Source: Streptomyces ferrugineus
GTDB lineage: Bacteria > Actinomycetota > Actinomycetes > Streptomycetales > Streptomycetaceae
Reading direction: 5' to 3'
Length of the DNA: 64,000 nt
Assembly: GCF_015160855.1 (NCBI RefSeq)
Contig: NZ_CP063373.1
Span: 5,704,001 to 5,768,000 of the forward strand
Of this stretch, positions 23,102-31,790 are shown piece by piece (position 1 is the first letter of the stretch; each line of letters starts with the position of its first letter). Below the pieces are notes generated by a model that had not been told where the DNA came from, searched no databases, and saw nothing but the letters and a program-made list of their open reading frames with translations. The position numbers were made by a program, and so were the translations under genes.

Positions 23102-25444
23102 CTACTTCCGCATCACGGCGGGTTCGCGCCGGCGCAGCAGCCGGGAGACGAGGAAGCCGAAGAGCGCGGAGAGCACGATCAGCATGGCCACGTTGAACAG
23201 CCACACCCCGGCCGAGTGCTCGAACAGCGGATCGCCGGTCAGGTCGCCGGGCACGATCCGGGCCAGTTCGACGGTGCCGGCCATCGCGCCGAGCGCCCAT
23301 CGCGACGGCACCAGCCAGGAGAGCTGCTCCAGGCCGGGGACGCCGTGGAGCTTGAGCAGGGCGCCGCAGAAGACGACCTGGACGATGGCGAGGAGCACCA
23401 GCAGCGGCATCGTCACCTCCTCCTTGCGCACCAGCGCGGAGACGACCAGGCCGAGCATCATCGCGGTGAAGGCGAGCAGGGCGACGGCCACGGTGATCTC
23501 GACCAGGGGCGGCATCAACACGCCTTCGCCGCCGGGGGCGTCGAGATCGACGCCGAGCAGGGCGACCAGGGTCAGCACGACGGCCTGGAGGACGGTGATC
23601 GTGCCCAGGACCACGACCTTGGACATCAGGTACGCCGATCTGGACAGGCCGACGGCGCGTTCGCGCTGGTAGATGACGCGCTCCTTGACGAGCTCGCGCA
23701 CCGCGTTGGCCGCGCCGGTCAGGACGCCGCCGACGCACAGGATGAGCAGCGCGTTCATCGCCGTCGCCTGGGTCAGCCTGCTGCCCGCCAGGGCCCGGGC
23801 CATGGCGCCCATCACGAACGGCAGGGCGATCATGATGACGAGGAAGGTGCGGTCGGCGCCGAGCGCGGTGGCGTAGCGGCGGGACAGGATGCCGAGCTGG
23901 GCGCCACGGGTGCGCGGGCGGGGCGGCCGGCCGATGACGACGGGGTCGGTGCGGGGCTGCCGGGGCTGTGCGGTCGCGTCGGCGATGTACCGCCGGTGGC
24001 AGGACGCGGCCCGGTAGTCGCCCGCCCAGTCGCGTTCCCGGTCGCGTTCGAAGGCCTCGAAGGCCTCCGGCCAGTGCTCGAAGCCGAAGAAGGGCAGCGC
24101 CTCCTCGGGCGGCCCGTAGTAGGCGATGCGTCCGCCGGGTGCGAGGACGAGGAGGCGGTCGCAGGTATCGAGGCTGAGCACGCTGTGGGTGACGACGATG
24201 ACGGTGCGGCCGTCGTCGGCCAGGCCGCGCAGCATGTGCATCACCGAGCGGTCCATGCCGGGGTCGAGCCCGGAGGTCGGCTCGTCGAGGAACAGCAGCG
24301 AGGGCTTGGTGAGCAGTTCCAGGGCGACGCTGACGCGCTTGCGCTGCCCGCCCGACAGGCTGTGCACGGGCTGCAGGGCGCGCTGCTCCAGGCCCAGCTC
24401 GTGGATGACCTCCTCGACCCGGGCGCGGCGCTCGTCCTTGGCGGTGTCCTGGGGGAAGCGCAGCTCGGCGGCGTAGGACAGGGCGCTGCGGACGGTGAGT
24501 TGGGCGTGCAGGATGTCGTCCTGAGGGACCAGGCCGATGCGCTGGCGCAGCTCGGCGTAGTCGCGGTAGAGGTCGCGGCCGTCGTAGAGGACGGTGCCGT
24601 GGTCGGCGGGGCGCTGCCCGGTGAGGGCGCCCAGGAGGGTGGACTTGCCCGCTCCGCTCGGTCCGACGACGGCGAGCAGGCACTTCTCCCCCACCGGGAA
24701 GGAGACGTGGTCGAGGAGGGTCTTGCGGCCGTGGTCGACGGTGACCGCGAGGTCCTGCACCTCCAGGGAGATCTCGCCGGTGTCGACGTACTCCTGGAGC
24801 TGGTCGCCGACCAGGCAGAACGCGGAGTGTCCGATGCCGACGACGTCCCCGGGGCCGATCGGCGCGACGGTGACGGCGCCGCCGTTGAGGTAGGTGCCGT
24901 TGTGGCTGCCCAGGTCGACGATCTCGTAGGTCCCGTCGGGCAGGGTGTGCAGCTCGGCGTGGTGGCGGGAGACGACCAGGTCGTCGACGACCAGGTCGTT
25001 GTCGGCGGCGCGGCCGATGCGGACGGTGCGGGTGGTCAGCGGCCGGACGTTGGTGGGCTGCCGGAAGGTGCCCGTGCGCCCGGGCATGGACACGGCCGAG
25101 GGGCGTTCCGGTGCCGCGGCCGGGGGGCGGTCCAGCAGGATCGCGCGGGGGCCGTCGGAGGGGTTGCCGAAGCGGATGACGGTGCCGGGCCCGACGTCCC
25201 AGTGCTGGATGCGGTGGCCGTCGGTGTAGGTGCCGTTCGTGCTGTCGTCGTCCGCGAGGGTCCAGTGGTCGGCCTCGGGGTGGAACACCGCGTGGTGCCA
25301 GGAGACGCGGGCGTCGTCGATGACGATGTCGCTGAGCGGGTCGCGTCCTACGCGGTAGTCACGGCCCGGGGTCAACACGGTCGAGCCCGACTCGGTCTCC
25401 ATGACGAGTACGGGTGCGGCCGGTGCGACAGAACGCTCCGCCAT
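23102..25444 (-). CDS. FHA-FHA-ABC transporter fusion (ABCG-type)
   Basis: 780 residues. FHA domain 1 (about 15-105, RVGRDPLSDIVIDD, DDSTNGTYTDG). FHA domain 2 (about 138-215, VRIGRAADNDLVVDD, VVSRHHAELH, DLGSHNGTYLNG). ABC ATPase (about 228-450): Walker A GPSGAGKSTL at 261-270, signature LSGGQRKRVSVAL, Walker B LLFLDEPTSGLD and the H-loop VVTHS. ABC-2 permease with about six membrane helices (about 520-775). This half-size exporter architecture resembles mycobacterial Rv1747, which is regulated by a Ser/Thr kinase through its FHA domains. The downstream kinase in the same operon makes the same arrangement likely here. Cargo unknown. Confidence 0.93.
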   Translation of the reverse strand: MAERSVAPAAPVLVMETESGSTVLTPGRDYRVGRDPLSDIVIDDARVSWHHAVFHPEADHWTLADDDSTNGTYTDGHRIQHWDVGPGTVIRFGNPSDGPRAILLDRPPAAAPERPSAVSMPGRTGTFRQPTNVRPLTTRTVRIGRAADNDLVVDDLVVSRHHAELHTLPDGTYEIVDLGSHNGTYLNGGAVTVAPIGPGDVVGIGHSAFCLVGDQLQEYVDTGEISLEVQDLAVTVDHGRKTLLDHVSFPVGEKCLLAVVGPSGAGKSTLLGALTGQRPADHGTVLYDGRDLYRDYAELRQRIGLVPQDDILHAQLTVRSALSYAAELRFPQDTAKDERRARVEEVIHELGLEQRALQPVHSLSGGQRKRVSVALELLTKPSLLFLDEPTSGLDPGMDRSVMHMLRGLADDGRTVIVVTHSVLSLDTCDRLLVLAPGGRIAYYGPPEEALPFFGFEHWPEAFEAFERDRERDWAGDYRAASCHRRYIADATAQPRQPRTDPVVIGRPPRPRTRGAQLGILSRRYATALGADRTFLVIMIALPFVMGAMARALAGSRLTQATAMNALLILCVGGVLTGAANAVRELVKERVIYQRERAVGLSRSAYLMSKVVVLGTITVLQAVVLTLVALLGVDLDAPGGEGVLMPPLVEITVAVALLAFTAMMLGLVVSALVRKEEVTMPLLVLLAIVQVVFCGALLKLHGVPGLEQLSWLVPSRWALGAMAGTVELARIVPGDLTGDPLFEHSAGVWLFNVAMLIVLSALFGFLVSRLLRRREPAVMRK

Positions 25445-25515
25445 GCCAGGATTCTATCGATCTGCCCATATGTGTGCCCACTTGCGCCAGGGTGGGACCG
25501 TTGGGGTACCGGGGG

Positions 25516-25926
25516 TCAGGCGACGGGCATCACCAGTGCCGGGATGGTCCGCTGCATCCGCAGGGCGTCCACGGACTCGGCGAGCAGTTCGTATTCGGTG
25601 GTGTCGTCGCTCACGGCGATCCGGACCAGGCGACCGGCCGCCAACTCGTCGGCGACCAGCTCCTGTTGGTCGACGTCGCCGCACCAGGTGCGCAGTGCGG
25701 CCGGGACGTCGGGGACGGTGTCGGCGACCGGGACGAGCGAGCTCGGCGGGAAGTGCTCTGCCTCCGGTCGCGGGTCTAATCGCTCGGCCATCCAGGACGC
25801 CCGGTCCCGTAACCACCACAGGGCGAGGGCCAGGGTGGGCGCCCGGTAGGTACCCAGGGGCACTCCGATGCGCCGCCCGCCGCAGACGCCGTATGCGGTG
25901 ACATGGCAAAGGAACTCGTCGTGCAC
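25516..25926 (-). CDS. Small unrecognised protein with a TTA codon
   Basis: 136 residues (MHDEFLCHVTAYGVCGG...), no signal or membrane segment and no motif I recognise; Cys at 7, 15 and about 82. Codon use is coding-like throughout. Codon 50 (Leu in MAERLDPR, complement of 25777-25779) is TTA, which in Streptomyces needs the developmentally controlled bldA tRNA. It lies 71 bp upstream of the FHA-ABC gene on the same strand, so it could lead that operon or stand alone. A possible promoter is seen about 110 bp upstream. Confidence 0.6.
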   Translation of the reverse strand: MHDEFLCHVTAYGVCGGRRIGVPLGTYRAPTLALALWWLRDRASWMAERLDPRPEAEHFPPSSLVPVADTVPDVPAALRTWCGDVDQQELVADELAAGRLVRIAVSDDTTEYELLAESVDALRMQRTIPALVMPVA

Positions 25927-26273
25927 GTAGCCTCCCCCGTGGTGCCGTGTTCGCCTGCCGGCGGACCTCGCTTCCCGTGCGGCTCGTGAGCGGTGTGTAA
26001 GGGCGTCGTCGCCCCAAGTGAAGCGCCCTCGTAGTCGAGTATGTTCACTACTGAAACACTGTCACCACGACTTTCCGGCCACTCTCCTGGCATATTCACA
26101 GCCGGTACTGGCCGAAATACGTCAGGTATAGGTCAACTCCGCCTTCGAGGCGGGCATTACCTCGGGCGTAATCGAGCTTTCCGGCCCGGGCGGGCATCGT
26201 GGCGGTACCGGGTCACCGCGACCGGGATCCCGGTTCTGAGCAGCACTTACGACCTCGTTGGAGGCTGATCCCC
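25927..26273. other. Intergenic region between divergent genes
   Basis: 347 bp without a supported gene. It contains a comparatively AT-rich middle section (about 26030-26180) and a small ATTAC/GTAAT inverted repeat (26156-26172). It holds the candidate minus-strand promoter listed separately and must hold the promoter of the SnoaL-like gene. Confidence 0.5.
26038..26065 (-). promoter_or_regulatory. Candidate promoter for the TTA-containing small gene
   Basis: On the minus strand GTGACA (26065-26060) is separated by 16 bp from CATACT (26043-26038), a plausible -35/-10 pair. The implied leader to the start at 25926 is about 105 nt. Confidence 0.3.
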
Positions 26274-26657
26274 ATGCCCGCGCACACCGATCGTTACGAC
26301 AGCGCCGTCGCCCGCTACTTCGAGGCGTGGAACACCCGCGAGCCCGAGGCTCTGGCCCGGGCGGTGGCCACCGCCTGGAGCCCGCAGGGCGGCTACACCG
26401 ACCCCCTGGCCGACGTCCGCGGCCACGAAGGGATCGTGGCCGTCGTCTCGGCGGCGCACGCGCGGTTCCCCGGCTTCGTCTTCCGGCTCACCGGCTCGGT
26501 CGAGGGCCATCACGACACCGCGCGCTTCTCCTGGGAGCTGGTGAGCGAGGCCGACGGCTCGGCACCCGTGGCCGGGTCCGATGTGATCACGCTGGACCCG
26601 GAGGGGCGGATCACCTCCGTCCTCGGCTTCCTGGACCGGGTGCCCGCCGAGGCGTGA
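26274..26657 (+). CDS. SnoaL-like / NTF2-fold protein
   Basis: 127 residues from ATG 26274, with GGAGG 9 nt upstream. The NTF2-like cone fold is indicated by YDSAVARYFEAWNTREPEALARAVA at the N-terminus and FRLTGSVEGHHDTARFSWELV later, ending in ITSVLGFLDRVPA. Such proteins act as isomerases, cyclases or hydrolases, or have non-enzymatic roles; no specific substrate can be deduced. The next gene (DUF1905) follows 73 bp later on the same strand. Confidence 0.82.
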   Translation: MPAHTDRYDSAVARYFEAWNTREPEALARAVATAWSPQGGYTDPLADVRGHEGIVAVVSAAHARFPGFVFRLTGSVEGHHDTARFSWELVSEADGSAPVAGSDVITLDPEGRITSVLGFLDRVPAEA

Positions 26658-26730
26658 GCGATGAGTTCCGCGCGTCGCGGCGGTCTGTCCCGGTGAAGGC
26701 AGGAGAGACCGCTGCGGAACGGAGCACATC

Positions 26731-27018
26731 ATGACCACGAGCGCGCATGTGGACGCGGAGTTCACCGCCGTCCTGCGCAAGAGCCCGAGCAAGGGTGGTT
26801 GGACCTATGTCGTGTGGCCGGAGTCCGCCGAGTTCTTCGGCACCCGCGGACTGGTCAAGATCCGCGGGACGATCGACGGACATCCGTTCCGCAGTTCGTT
26901 CATGGCCCTCGGAGACGGCACCCACAAGCTTCCCGTGAAGGCCGATGTGCGCAAGGCCATCGGGAAGCAGGAGGGCGACTCCGTGACCGTTCACCTGACC
27001 GAACGGCTCACCCCTTGA
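26731..27018 (+). CDS. DUF1905 domain protein
   Basis: 95 residues matching the small beta-barrel DUF1905 family: [59 protein letters not shown] and [11 protein letters not shown] are the conserved segments. It is a stand-alone domain; in other proteins it is fused to a YdeI/OmpD-associated segment. Function unknown, probably cytosolic. The start ATG at 26731 has weak GGAGCAC spacing. Its 3' end overlaps the convergent aldo/keto reductase by 11 bp. Confidence 0.85.
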   Translation: MTTSAHVDAEFTAVLRKSPSKGGWTYVVWPESAEFFGTRGLVKIRGTIDGHPFRSSFMALGDGTHKLPVKADVRKAIGKQEGDSVTVHLTERLTP

Positions 27019-28000
27019 GCACCGCGTCGATCCGGGCCAGCTCCTCCGCGCCGAAGTCCAGGTTGCGGGCGGCCGCGACGCTGTCCTCGATCTGCTGTGC
27101 GCTGCTGGCGCCGACGAGCGCGGAGGTCACCCGGCCGCCGCGCAGGACCCAGGCGAGGGCCAGCTGGGCCAGGGTCTGACCACGGGACTCGGCGATGTCG
27201 TCGAGGGCGCGCAGCTTGCCGACGAGATCCTCGGTGATCGCGTCGGAGTTCAGGAACGGGCTGTCGCTCGCGGCCCTCGAGCCCTCCGGGATGCCGTCGA
27301 GGTAGCGGCCGGTCAGCAGACCCTGCTCCAGCGGGGAGAAGACGATGGAGCCGACCTGGAGCTCGTCCAGGGCGTCGAGCAGGCCCTCGTCCTCGGGGCG
27401 GCGGTCGAGCATCGAGTAGCGCGGCTGGTGGATGAGCAGCGGGGTGCCCAGCTCGCGCAGGATGCGGGCGGCCTCGCGGGTCTGCTCGGCCGAGTAGTTG
27501 GAGATGCCGACGTAGAGCGCCTTGCCCTGCTGCACCGCCGAGTGCAGGGCGCCCATCGTCTCCTCGAGCGGAGTGTCCGGGTCGGGGCGGTGCGAGTAGA
27601 AGATGTCGACGTAGTCCAGGCCCATCCGCCGCAGGCTCTGGTCGAGCGAGGACAGCAGGTACTTGCGCGAGCCCCACTCGCCGTACGGGCCGGGCCACAT
27701 CAGATAGCCGGCCTTGGTGGAGATGATCAGCTCGTCGCGGTACGGCGCGAAGTCCGTCTTCATGGCCTCGCCGAACGCCGTCTCGGCGGCGCCGGGCGGT
27801 GGGCCGTAGTTGTTGGCCAGGTCGAAGTGGGTGACGCCGAGATCGAAGGCGCGGCGCAGGATGGACCGCTGCGTCTCGACCGGGCGGTCCGGACCGAAGT
27901 TGTGCCACAGTCCGAGGGACAGCGCGGGGAGCTTGAGGCCGCTGCGTCCGGTGCGCCGGTAGGGCATGTCCGCGTAGCGGTCGGGGTGTGCGGTGTACAA
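27008..28000 (-). CDS. Aldo/keto reductase, L-glyceraldehyde-3-phosphate reductase type
   Basis: 330 residues from TTG 28000, chosen because GGAG lies 5 nt upstream and the product then begins [21 protein letters not shown], the normal N-terminus of this AKR14 (YghZ-like) subfamily; the longer reading to 28066 looks non-coding. The tetrad is complete: Asp and Tyr in [13 protein letters not shown], Lys in [13 protein letters not shown] and His in [11 protein letters not shown]. Family members reduce glyceraldehyde 3-phosphate and methylglyoxal with NADPH. It is divergent from the LysR gene, 136 bp away, which may regulate it. Confidence 0.9.
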   Translation of the reverse strand: MYTAHPDRYADMPYRRTGRSGLKLPALSLGLWHNFGPDRPVETQRSILRRAFDLGVTHFDLANNYGPPPGAAETAFGEAMKTDFAPYRDELIISTKAGYLMWPGPYGEWGSRKYLLSSLDQSLRRMGLDYVDIFYSHRPDPDTPLEETMGALHSAVQQGKALYVGISNYSAEQTREAARILRELGTPLLIHQPRYSMLDRRPEDEGLLDALDELQVGSIVFSPLEQGLLTGRYLDGIPEGSRAASDSPFLNSDAITEDLVGKLRALDDIAESRGQTLAQLALAWVLRGGRVTSALVGASSAQQIEDSVAAARNLDFGAEELARIDAVLKG

Positions 28001-28122
28001 CGCGACTCCAGAGGGGTTGGCACACGAAGGACGGCTCCGAGGAACCGGCTTCCGGTCGCCCTCCACTCTGTCGCGACCTGCGCGCAGTGGTCCAACAGGT
28101 AAATCAGATGGGATTCAGCGGC

Positions 28123-28128
28123 TACGCT
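28123..28128 (+). promoter_or_regulatory. Putative -10 box of the LysR gene
   Basis: TACGCT followed by 8 nt and ATG 28137. No ribosome binding site is present, so the mRNA is probably leaderless. Confidence 0.35.
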
Positions 28129-28136
28129 GCTCAATC

Positions 28137-29024
28137 ATGGAACTGCGCCATCTCCAGCACTTCGTGGCGGTCGCCGAGGACCAGCACTTCACCCGGGCGG
28201 CCGAGCGCCTGCTGGTGTCCCAGTCCGGCCTGTCGGCCTCGATCCGGGCACTGGAGCGGGAGTTGCAGACCCCGCTGTTCGTGCGCACGACCCGCCGGGT
28301 GACGCTCACCCCGGCCGGCCGGGCCCTGCTGTGCGAGGCGGAGCGGATCCTGGCGCAGGTGCGGGCCGCGCACGAGGCGGTGGCCGCGGTGCAGGGTGTG
28401 CTGCGCGGGATGCTGGCACTCGGGTCCGAGCAGTGCATCGCCGGGGTGCATGTGGCGGGGCTGCTCGCGGCCTTCCGGCGGGAGCACCCGGACGTGGAGA
28501 TCTGTCTGCGCCAGGCGGGCTCGGGCGCGCTCGCGGAGGAGGTCGCGGCCGGCCGACTCGACATGGCCTTCGCCGTGCGGGCCGCACAGGAGGACACCGA
28601 ACAGCTGCGGGTCGTACCGCTGTACGGCGAGCCGATGACCGTCCTGTGCCATCCGAGTCACCGGCTCGCGGCCGCCGGGGCGGCGGTCACCCCGGAGGAG
28701 CTGGGCGGGGAGGTCTTCGTCGACTTCCATCCGGACTGGGGACCGCGCCGCACCACCGACGCGGTCTTCGCGGCCGCGGGCGTACGGCGGAGCGTGGCGC
28801 TGGAGGTCAACGACGTGCACAGCCTCCTGGACCTGGTGGACGAGAACCTCGGCGTCGCCGTCGTACCGCGGCACTTCCGGCACAAGCGGCCGACCCTGAC
28901 CGCCCTGCCGGTGAAGGACACCGATGAGACCGTCTACGAGACGGTCGCCCTGCTGCCGCCCGCGCAGGCCACCAGCCCGGCGGCCCGGGCGCTGATGGCA
29001 CTGCTGCAGACGGAAGGCGAGTGA
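28137..29024 (+). CDS. LysR-family transcriptional regulator
   Basis: 295 residues from ATG 28137 (MELRHLQHFVAVAEDQHFTRAA). Winged helix-turn-helix at residues 1-60 (RLLVSQSGLSASIRALEREL) followed by the periplasmic-binding-protein-like effector domain (about 90-290). Typical full length. LysR regulators usually control a divergent gene; here that is the aldo/keto reductase at 28000, with 136 bp between the starts. No clear T-N11-A palindrome stands out. The ligand is unknown. Confidence 0.93.
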   Translation: MELRHLQHFVAVAEDQHFTRAAERLLVSQSGLSASIRALERELQTPLFVRTTRRVTLTPAGRALLCEAERILAQVRAAHEAVAAVQGVLRGMLALGSEQCIAGVHVAGLLAAFRREHPDVEICLRQAGSGALAEEVAAGRLDMAFAVRAAQEDTEQLRVVPLYGEPMTVLCHPSHRLAAAGAAVTPEELGGEVFVDFHPDWGPRRTTDAVFAAAGVRRSVALEVNDVHSLLDLVDENLGVAVVPRHFRHKRPTLTALPVKDTDETVYETVALLPPAQATSPAARALMALLQTEGE

Positions 29025-29049
29025 CGGGCGGTTGCGCGATGGTGGAGCC

Positions 29050-29559
29050 ATGCATGCGAAGGACATCCTCATCGACGGGTACAACCGCATCCAGGAAGAA
29101 GTCCACGCCGCCGTCGACGGCCTCGGCCCGGACGAGCTGACCGCCCGGCCCTCCCCCGACGCCAACTCCGTCGCCTGGCTGATCTGGCATCTCACCCGGG
29201 TCCAGGACGACCACGTCGCCGACGCCTTCGACCTCGACCAGGTGTGGCTGGCACAGGACTGGCAGAAGACCTTCGGCCTCGACCTGCCACGCCACGACAC
29301 CGGCTACGGCCACACCCCGGCGAAGGTCGCCAAGGTGCGCGTCGACTCCGGTGACCTGCTGACCGGCTACTACGACGCCGTGCACGCCCAGAGCCTCGGC
29401 GCGCTGCGCGAGCTGGCGGCCAGGGATCTGGAGCGGGTCGTGGACGAGCGCTGGGATCCGCCGGTCACGCTGGGCGTACGGCTGGTCAGCGTCCTGTCCG
29501 ACGATCTCCAGCACGTCGGACAGGCCGCCTACGTCCGCGGGCTGCTGCCCCTGCCGTAG
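29050..29559 (+). CDS. DinB/DUF664 family protein (putative mycothiol-dependent)
   Basis: 169 residues from ATG 29050. Four-helix DinB fold with the three metal-binding His positions: one in SVAWLIWHLTRVQDDHVAD and one near the end in DDLQHVGQAAYVRGL. DUF664 members in actinobacteria are metal-dependent transferases for mycothiol or bacillithiol, often detoxifying. The specific electrophile is not predictable. It follows the LysR gene by 25 bp on the same strand, so they may share a transcript, and is convergent with adenosine deaminase. Confidence 0.85.
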   Translation: MHAKDILIDGYNRIQEEVHAAVDGLGPDELTARPSPDANSVAWLIWHLTRVQDDHVADAFDLDQVWLAQDWQKTFGLDLPRHDTGYGHTPAKVAKVRVDSGDLLTGYYDAVHAQSLGALRELAARDLERVVDERWDPPVTLGVRLVSVLSDDLQHVGQAAYVRGLLPLP

Positions 29560-29572
29560 CCCGCGGGCCGCG

Positions 29573-30643
29573 TCACAGCTCGGCCGCGTACCCCGGCAGG
29601 ACGACGTCCTCGATGAGGGCCGTGCGCTCGTCGAACGGGATGAACGCGCTCTTGAGGGCGTTCACCGTGACCGTGCGCAGGTCCTCGACGGTCCAGCCGG
29701 CCTCCTCGACCAGCAGGGACATCTCCCGGGTCATCGTCGTCCCGGACACCAGACGGTTGTCGGTGTTGAGGGTGACTCTGAAGCCCAGGTCCTTCAGCTC
29801 GGTGATCGGGTGCCCGGCTATCGAGGTGGCGGCGCCGGTCTGGAGGTTGGAGGTCGGGCACATCTCCAGCGCGATACGGCGGTCGCGGACCCAGCCCGCG
29901 AGCCGGCCCAGCTTGCCCTCCACGATGTCGTCGGTGATGCGCACGCCGTGGCCGATGCGCTGGGCGCCGCAGATCTGCAGGGCCTGGTGGATGCTGGACA
30001 GGCCGTCGGCCTCACCGGCGTGGATGGTGAAGGGCACGCTCTCGCGGCGCAGGTGCTCGAAGGCGTCCAGGTGGTCGGCGGCCGGGAAGCCGGCCTCGGC
30101 ACCGGCGATGTCGAAGCCGACGACACCGGCGTCCCGGAAGGCGACGGCCAGGTCGGCGGCCTCGCGCACCCGGTCGAACATCCGCATGCCGCACAGCAGG
30201 GTGCCGACGCGCACCGGGGTGCCGGCGGCCGCGGCCTTCGCCATGCCGGCGGCGAGGCCCTCCTGGACGGTCTCGACGACCTCGGCGAGGGTCAGCCCGC
30301 CGGTGGTGTTCAGCTCGGGGGCGTAGCGCACCTCGCCGTAGACGACACCGTCGGCCGCGAGGTCGAGGACGTACTCCTCGGCGGTGCGCAGCAGACCCTC
30401 GCGGGTCTGCAGCACGGCGAGGGTGTGCTCGAAGGTGGCGATGTAGCGGACCAGGTCGCCGGAGTTCGCGGCGTCGAAGTACCAGGCGGCGAGCTCGTCC
30501 GGGTCGGTGGTGGGCAGGGTGTGGCCGACCGCCTCCGCCAGCTCCACCACGGTGGCGGGGCGCAGACCGCCGTCGAGGTGGTCGTGCAGGACGGCCTTGG
30601 GGAGGCGGCGGATCACATCGGCGTCTACGCGCGTAGCGGTCAT
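29573..30643 (-). CDS. add: Adenosine deaminase
   Basis: 356 residues. Zinc and catalytic residues of the adenosine deaminase family are all visible: [10 protein letters not shown] (H20, H22), [10 protein letters not shown] (His and Glu-Ala-Asp near 216), HGVRI and [14 protein letters not shown] (Asp-Asn). The enzyme converts adenosine and deoxyadenosine to inosine forms in purine salvage. Length and motif order match Streptomyces add genes. The opening [23 protein letters not shown] is a usual N-terminus. The VOC gene lies 48 bp upstream on the same strand. Confidence 0.95.
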   Translation of the reverse strand: MTATRVDADVIRRLPKAVLHDHLDGGLRPATVVELAEAVGHTLPTTDPDELAAWYFDAANSGDLVRYIATFEHTLAVLQTREGLLRTAEEYVLDLAADGVVYGEVRYAPELNTTGGLTLAEVVETVQEGLAAGMAKAAAAGTPVRVGTLLCGMRMFDRVREAADLAVAFRDAGVVGFDIAGAEAGFPAADHLDAFEHLRRESVPFTIHAGEADGLSSIHQALQICGAQRIGHGVRITDDIVEGKLGRLAGWVRDRRIALEMCPTSNLQTGAATSIAGHPITELKDLGFRVTLNTDNRLVSGTTMTREMSLLVEEAGWTVEDLRTVTVNALKSAFIPFDERTALIEDVVLPGYAAEL

Positions 30644-30691
30644 GGTGCGGTCTTTCCTTGAGCGGGGCGGTTCGAAGCGGCGGGAGGGGCG

Positions 30692-31078
30692 TCAGGCGGC
30701 GGGCTGGAGCAAATCCCAGCGGTTGCCGTACAGGTCCTGGAAGACGGCGACCGAGCCGTAGGGCTCATGCCGGGGCTCCTCCAGGAAGGTCACGCCGGCG
30801 GCGAGCATCCGGGCATGGTCGCGGGCGAAGTCGTCGGTGTGCAGGAAGAACCCGACACGGCCGCCGGTCTGGTCACCGACCCGGGCGCGCTGCTCGTCGC
30901 CCTTGGCGCGGGCCAGCAGCATCCCGGTGCCCTGGTCGCCGGGCCGGACGACGACCCAGCGGGAGCCGTCCGGGCGCGGGCTGTCCTCGACGAGCCGGAA
31001 GCCGAGGGCTTCGGTGTAGAAGCGGATCGCCTCGTCGTAGTCGTCGACGACGAGGGTGACCAGGGCGACGTGTCTCAT
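30692..31078 (-). CDS. Single-domain VOC protein
   Basis: 128 residues from ATG 31078 (MRHVALVTLVVDDYDEAIRFYTE). Classical glyoxalase/extradiol-dioxygenase fold of one domain: GFRLVEDSPRPDG, RWVVVRPG, GRVGFFLHTDDFARDHARM and YGSVAVFQDLYGNRWDLLQP. Metal ligands are probably His 3, the His of FFLHTDD and a C-terminal acid. Activity unknown. A 30-bp perfect inverted repeat lies 27 bp upstream of the start, between this gene and the divergent flavin-type reductase gene. Confidence 0.85.
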   Translation of the reverse strand: MRHVALVTLVVDDYDEAIRFYTEALGFRLVEDSPRPDGSRWVVVRPGDQGTGMLLARAKGDEQRARVGDQTGGRVGFFLHTDDFARDHARMLAAGVTFLEEPRHEPYGSVAVFQDLYGNRWDLLQPAA

Positions 31079-31104
31079 CGGGGCCTTCCGGGGCAGTCGG
31101 TTGA

Positions 31105-31134
31105 CCGGAGAGGTTATACGTAAAACCTCTCCGG
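31105..31134. promoter_or_regulatory. Perfect 11-bp inverted repeat between divergent genes
   Basis: CCGGAGAGGTT-ATACGTAA-AACCTCTCCGG. Its AT-rich centre, in a GC-rich genome, suggests an operator or an operator over a promoter. It is 27 bp upstream of the VOC start and 79 bp upstream of the PPOX-type gene. Confidence 0.6.
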
Positions 31135-31199
31135 CGCCAGTCACGACCGGGACCACGGTCCTACGCCTGCGGCCCGAGGTGCGAAAGACGGTCGGCGAC

Positions 31200-31205
31200 T
31201 AGCGT
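31200..31205 (+). promoter_or_regulatory. Putative -10 box of a leaderless PPOX-type gene
   Basis: TAGCGT, 7 nt, then ATG 31213; no Shine-Dalgarno sequence. Confidence 0.4.
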
Positions 31206-31212
31206 TCCGGCC

Positions 31213-31671
31213 ATGACGATCACGGAAGTGCCACGCAGCCCCGAGCACCGCAAGCGGGACGTGCTGGACCGGCTGGAGCGGGAGACCGACGTCTGGGTGG
31301 CCTCGGCGGACGCCGACGGGGTGCCGTGTCTGGTCGCGCTGTGGTTCGTCTGGGACGGCGAGGCCCTCTGGCTGGCCACCCGCCCCGGCAACCCCACGGG
31401 CCGCAACCTCCGCGCCGGCCGCCGGACCCGGCTGGCCTTCGGGGACACGCGCGACGTCGTCCTCATCGACGGCGACGTGGAGACCTACGGCAGCGACGAG
31501 GTGCCGCCCGCGGCGGCTGAGGCGTTCCGGGCGAAGACCGGCTGGGACCCACGCGGCGACTCGGCGACGTACGCCTACTACCGGGTGCGTCCGCGTGCGG
31601 TGCAGGCCTGGCACGAGCAGCGCGAACTACCCCAGCGCCATCTCATGCGGGACGGAATCTGGCTTGTCTGA
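31213..31671 (+). CDS. Pyridoxamine-5'-phosphate-oxidase-like flavin/F420 protein
   Basis: 152 residues. Split-barrel fold: RDVLDRLERETDVWVASADADGVPCLVALWFVWDGEALWLATRPGN... is the standard opening of the PPOX class that binds FMN or F420. GRNLRAGRRTRLAFGDTRDVV and VIDGDVE-type strands follow. The C-terminal YRVRPRAVQAWHEQREL is typical of the F420-binding actinobacterial group. Likely a reductase of small electrophiles. The 31105-31134 palindrome may regulate it together with the divergent VOC gene. Confidence 0.84.
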   Translation: MTITEVPRSPEHRKRDVLDRLERETDVWVASADADGVPCLVALWFVWDGEALWLATRPGNPTGRNLRAGRRTRLAFGDTRDVVLIDGDVETYGSDEVPPAAAEAFRAKTGWDPRGDSATYAYYRVRPRAVQAWHEQRELPQRHLMRDGIWLV

Positions 31672-31790
31672 ACAACTTCCATACGTACGCCCCTTCGCCA
31701 TCCGATTCCCGCACGACTGTTACCTAGGAGTAATCCCTGATGGTTTGATGTGCGGCGCCACTCAACCCCCTTCACCCACAGGGAGATCCA

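Noticed and set aside
26041..26268. 75-codon open frame upstream of the SnoaL-like gene
   Set aside because: No ribosome site, no family resemblance, lies in the AT-rich promoter region, and composition is not gene-like.
31672..31790. PHO box in front of the sphingomyelinase-like gene
   Set aside because: Only one weak TTCACCC half-site; no direct repeat of GTTCACC as required for PhoP binding.
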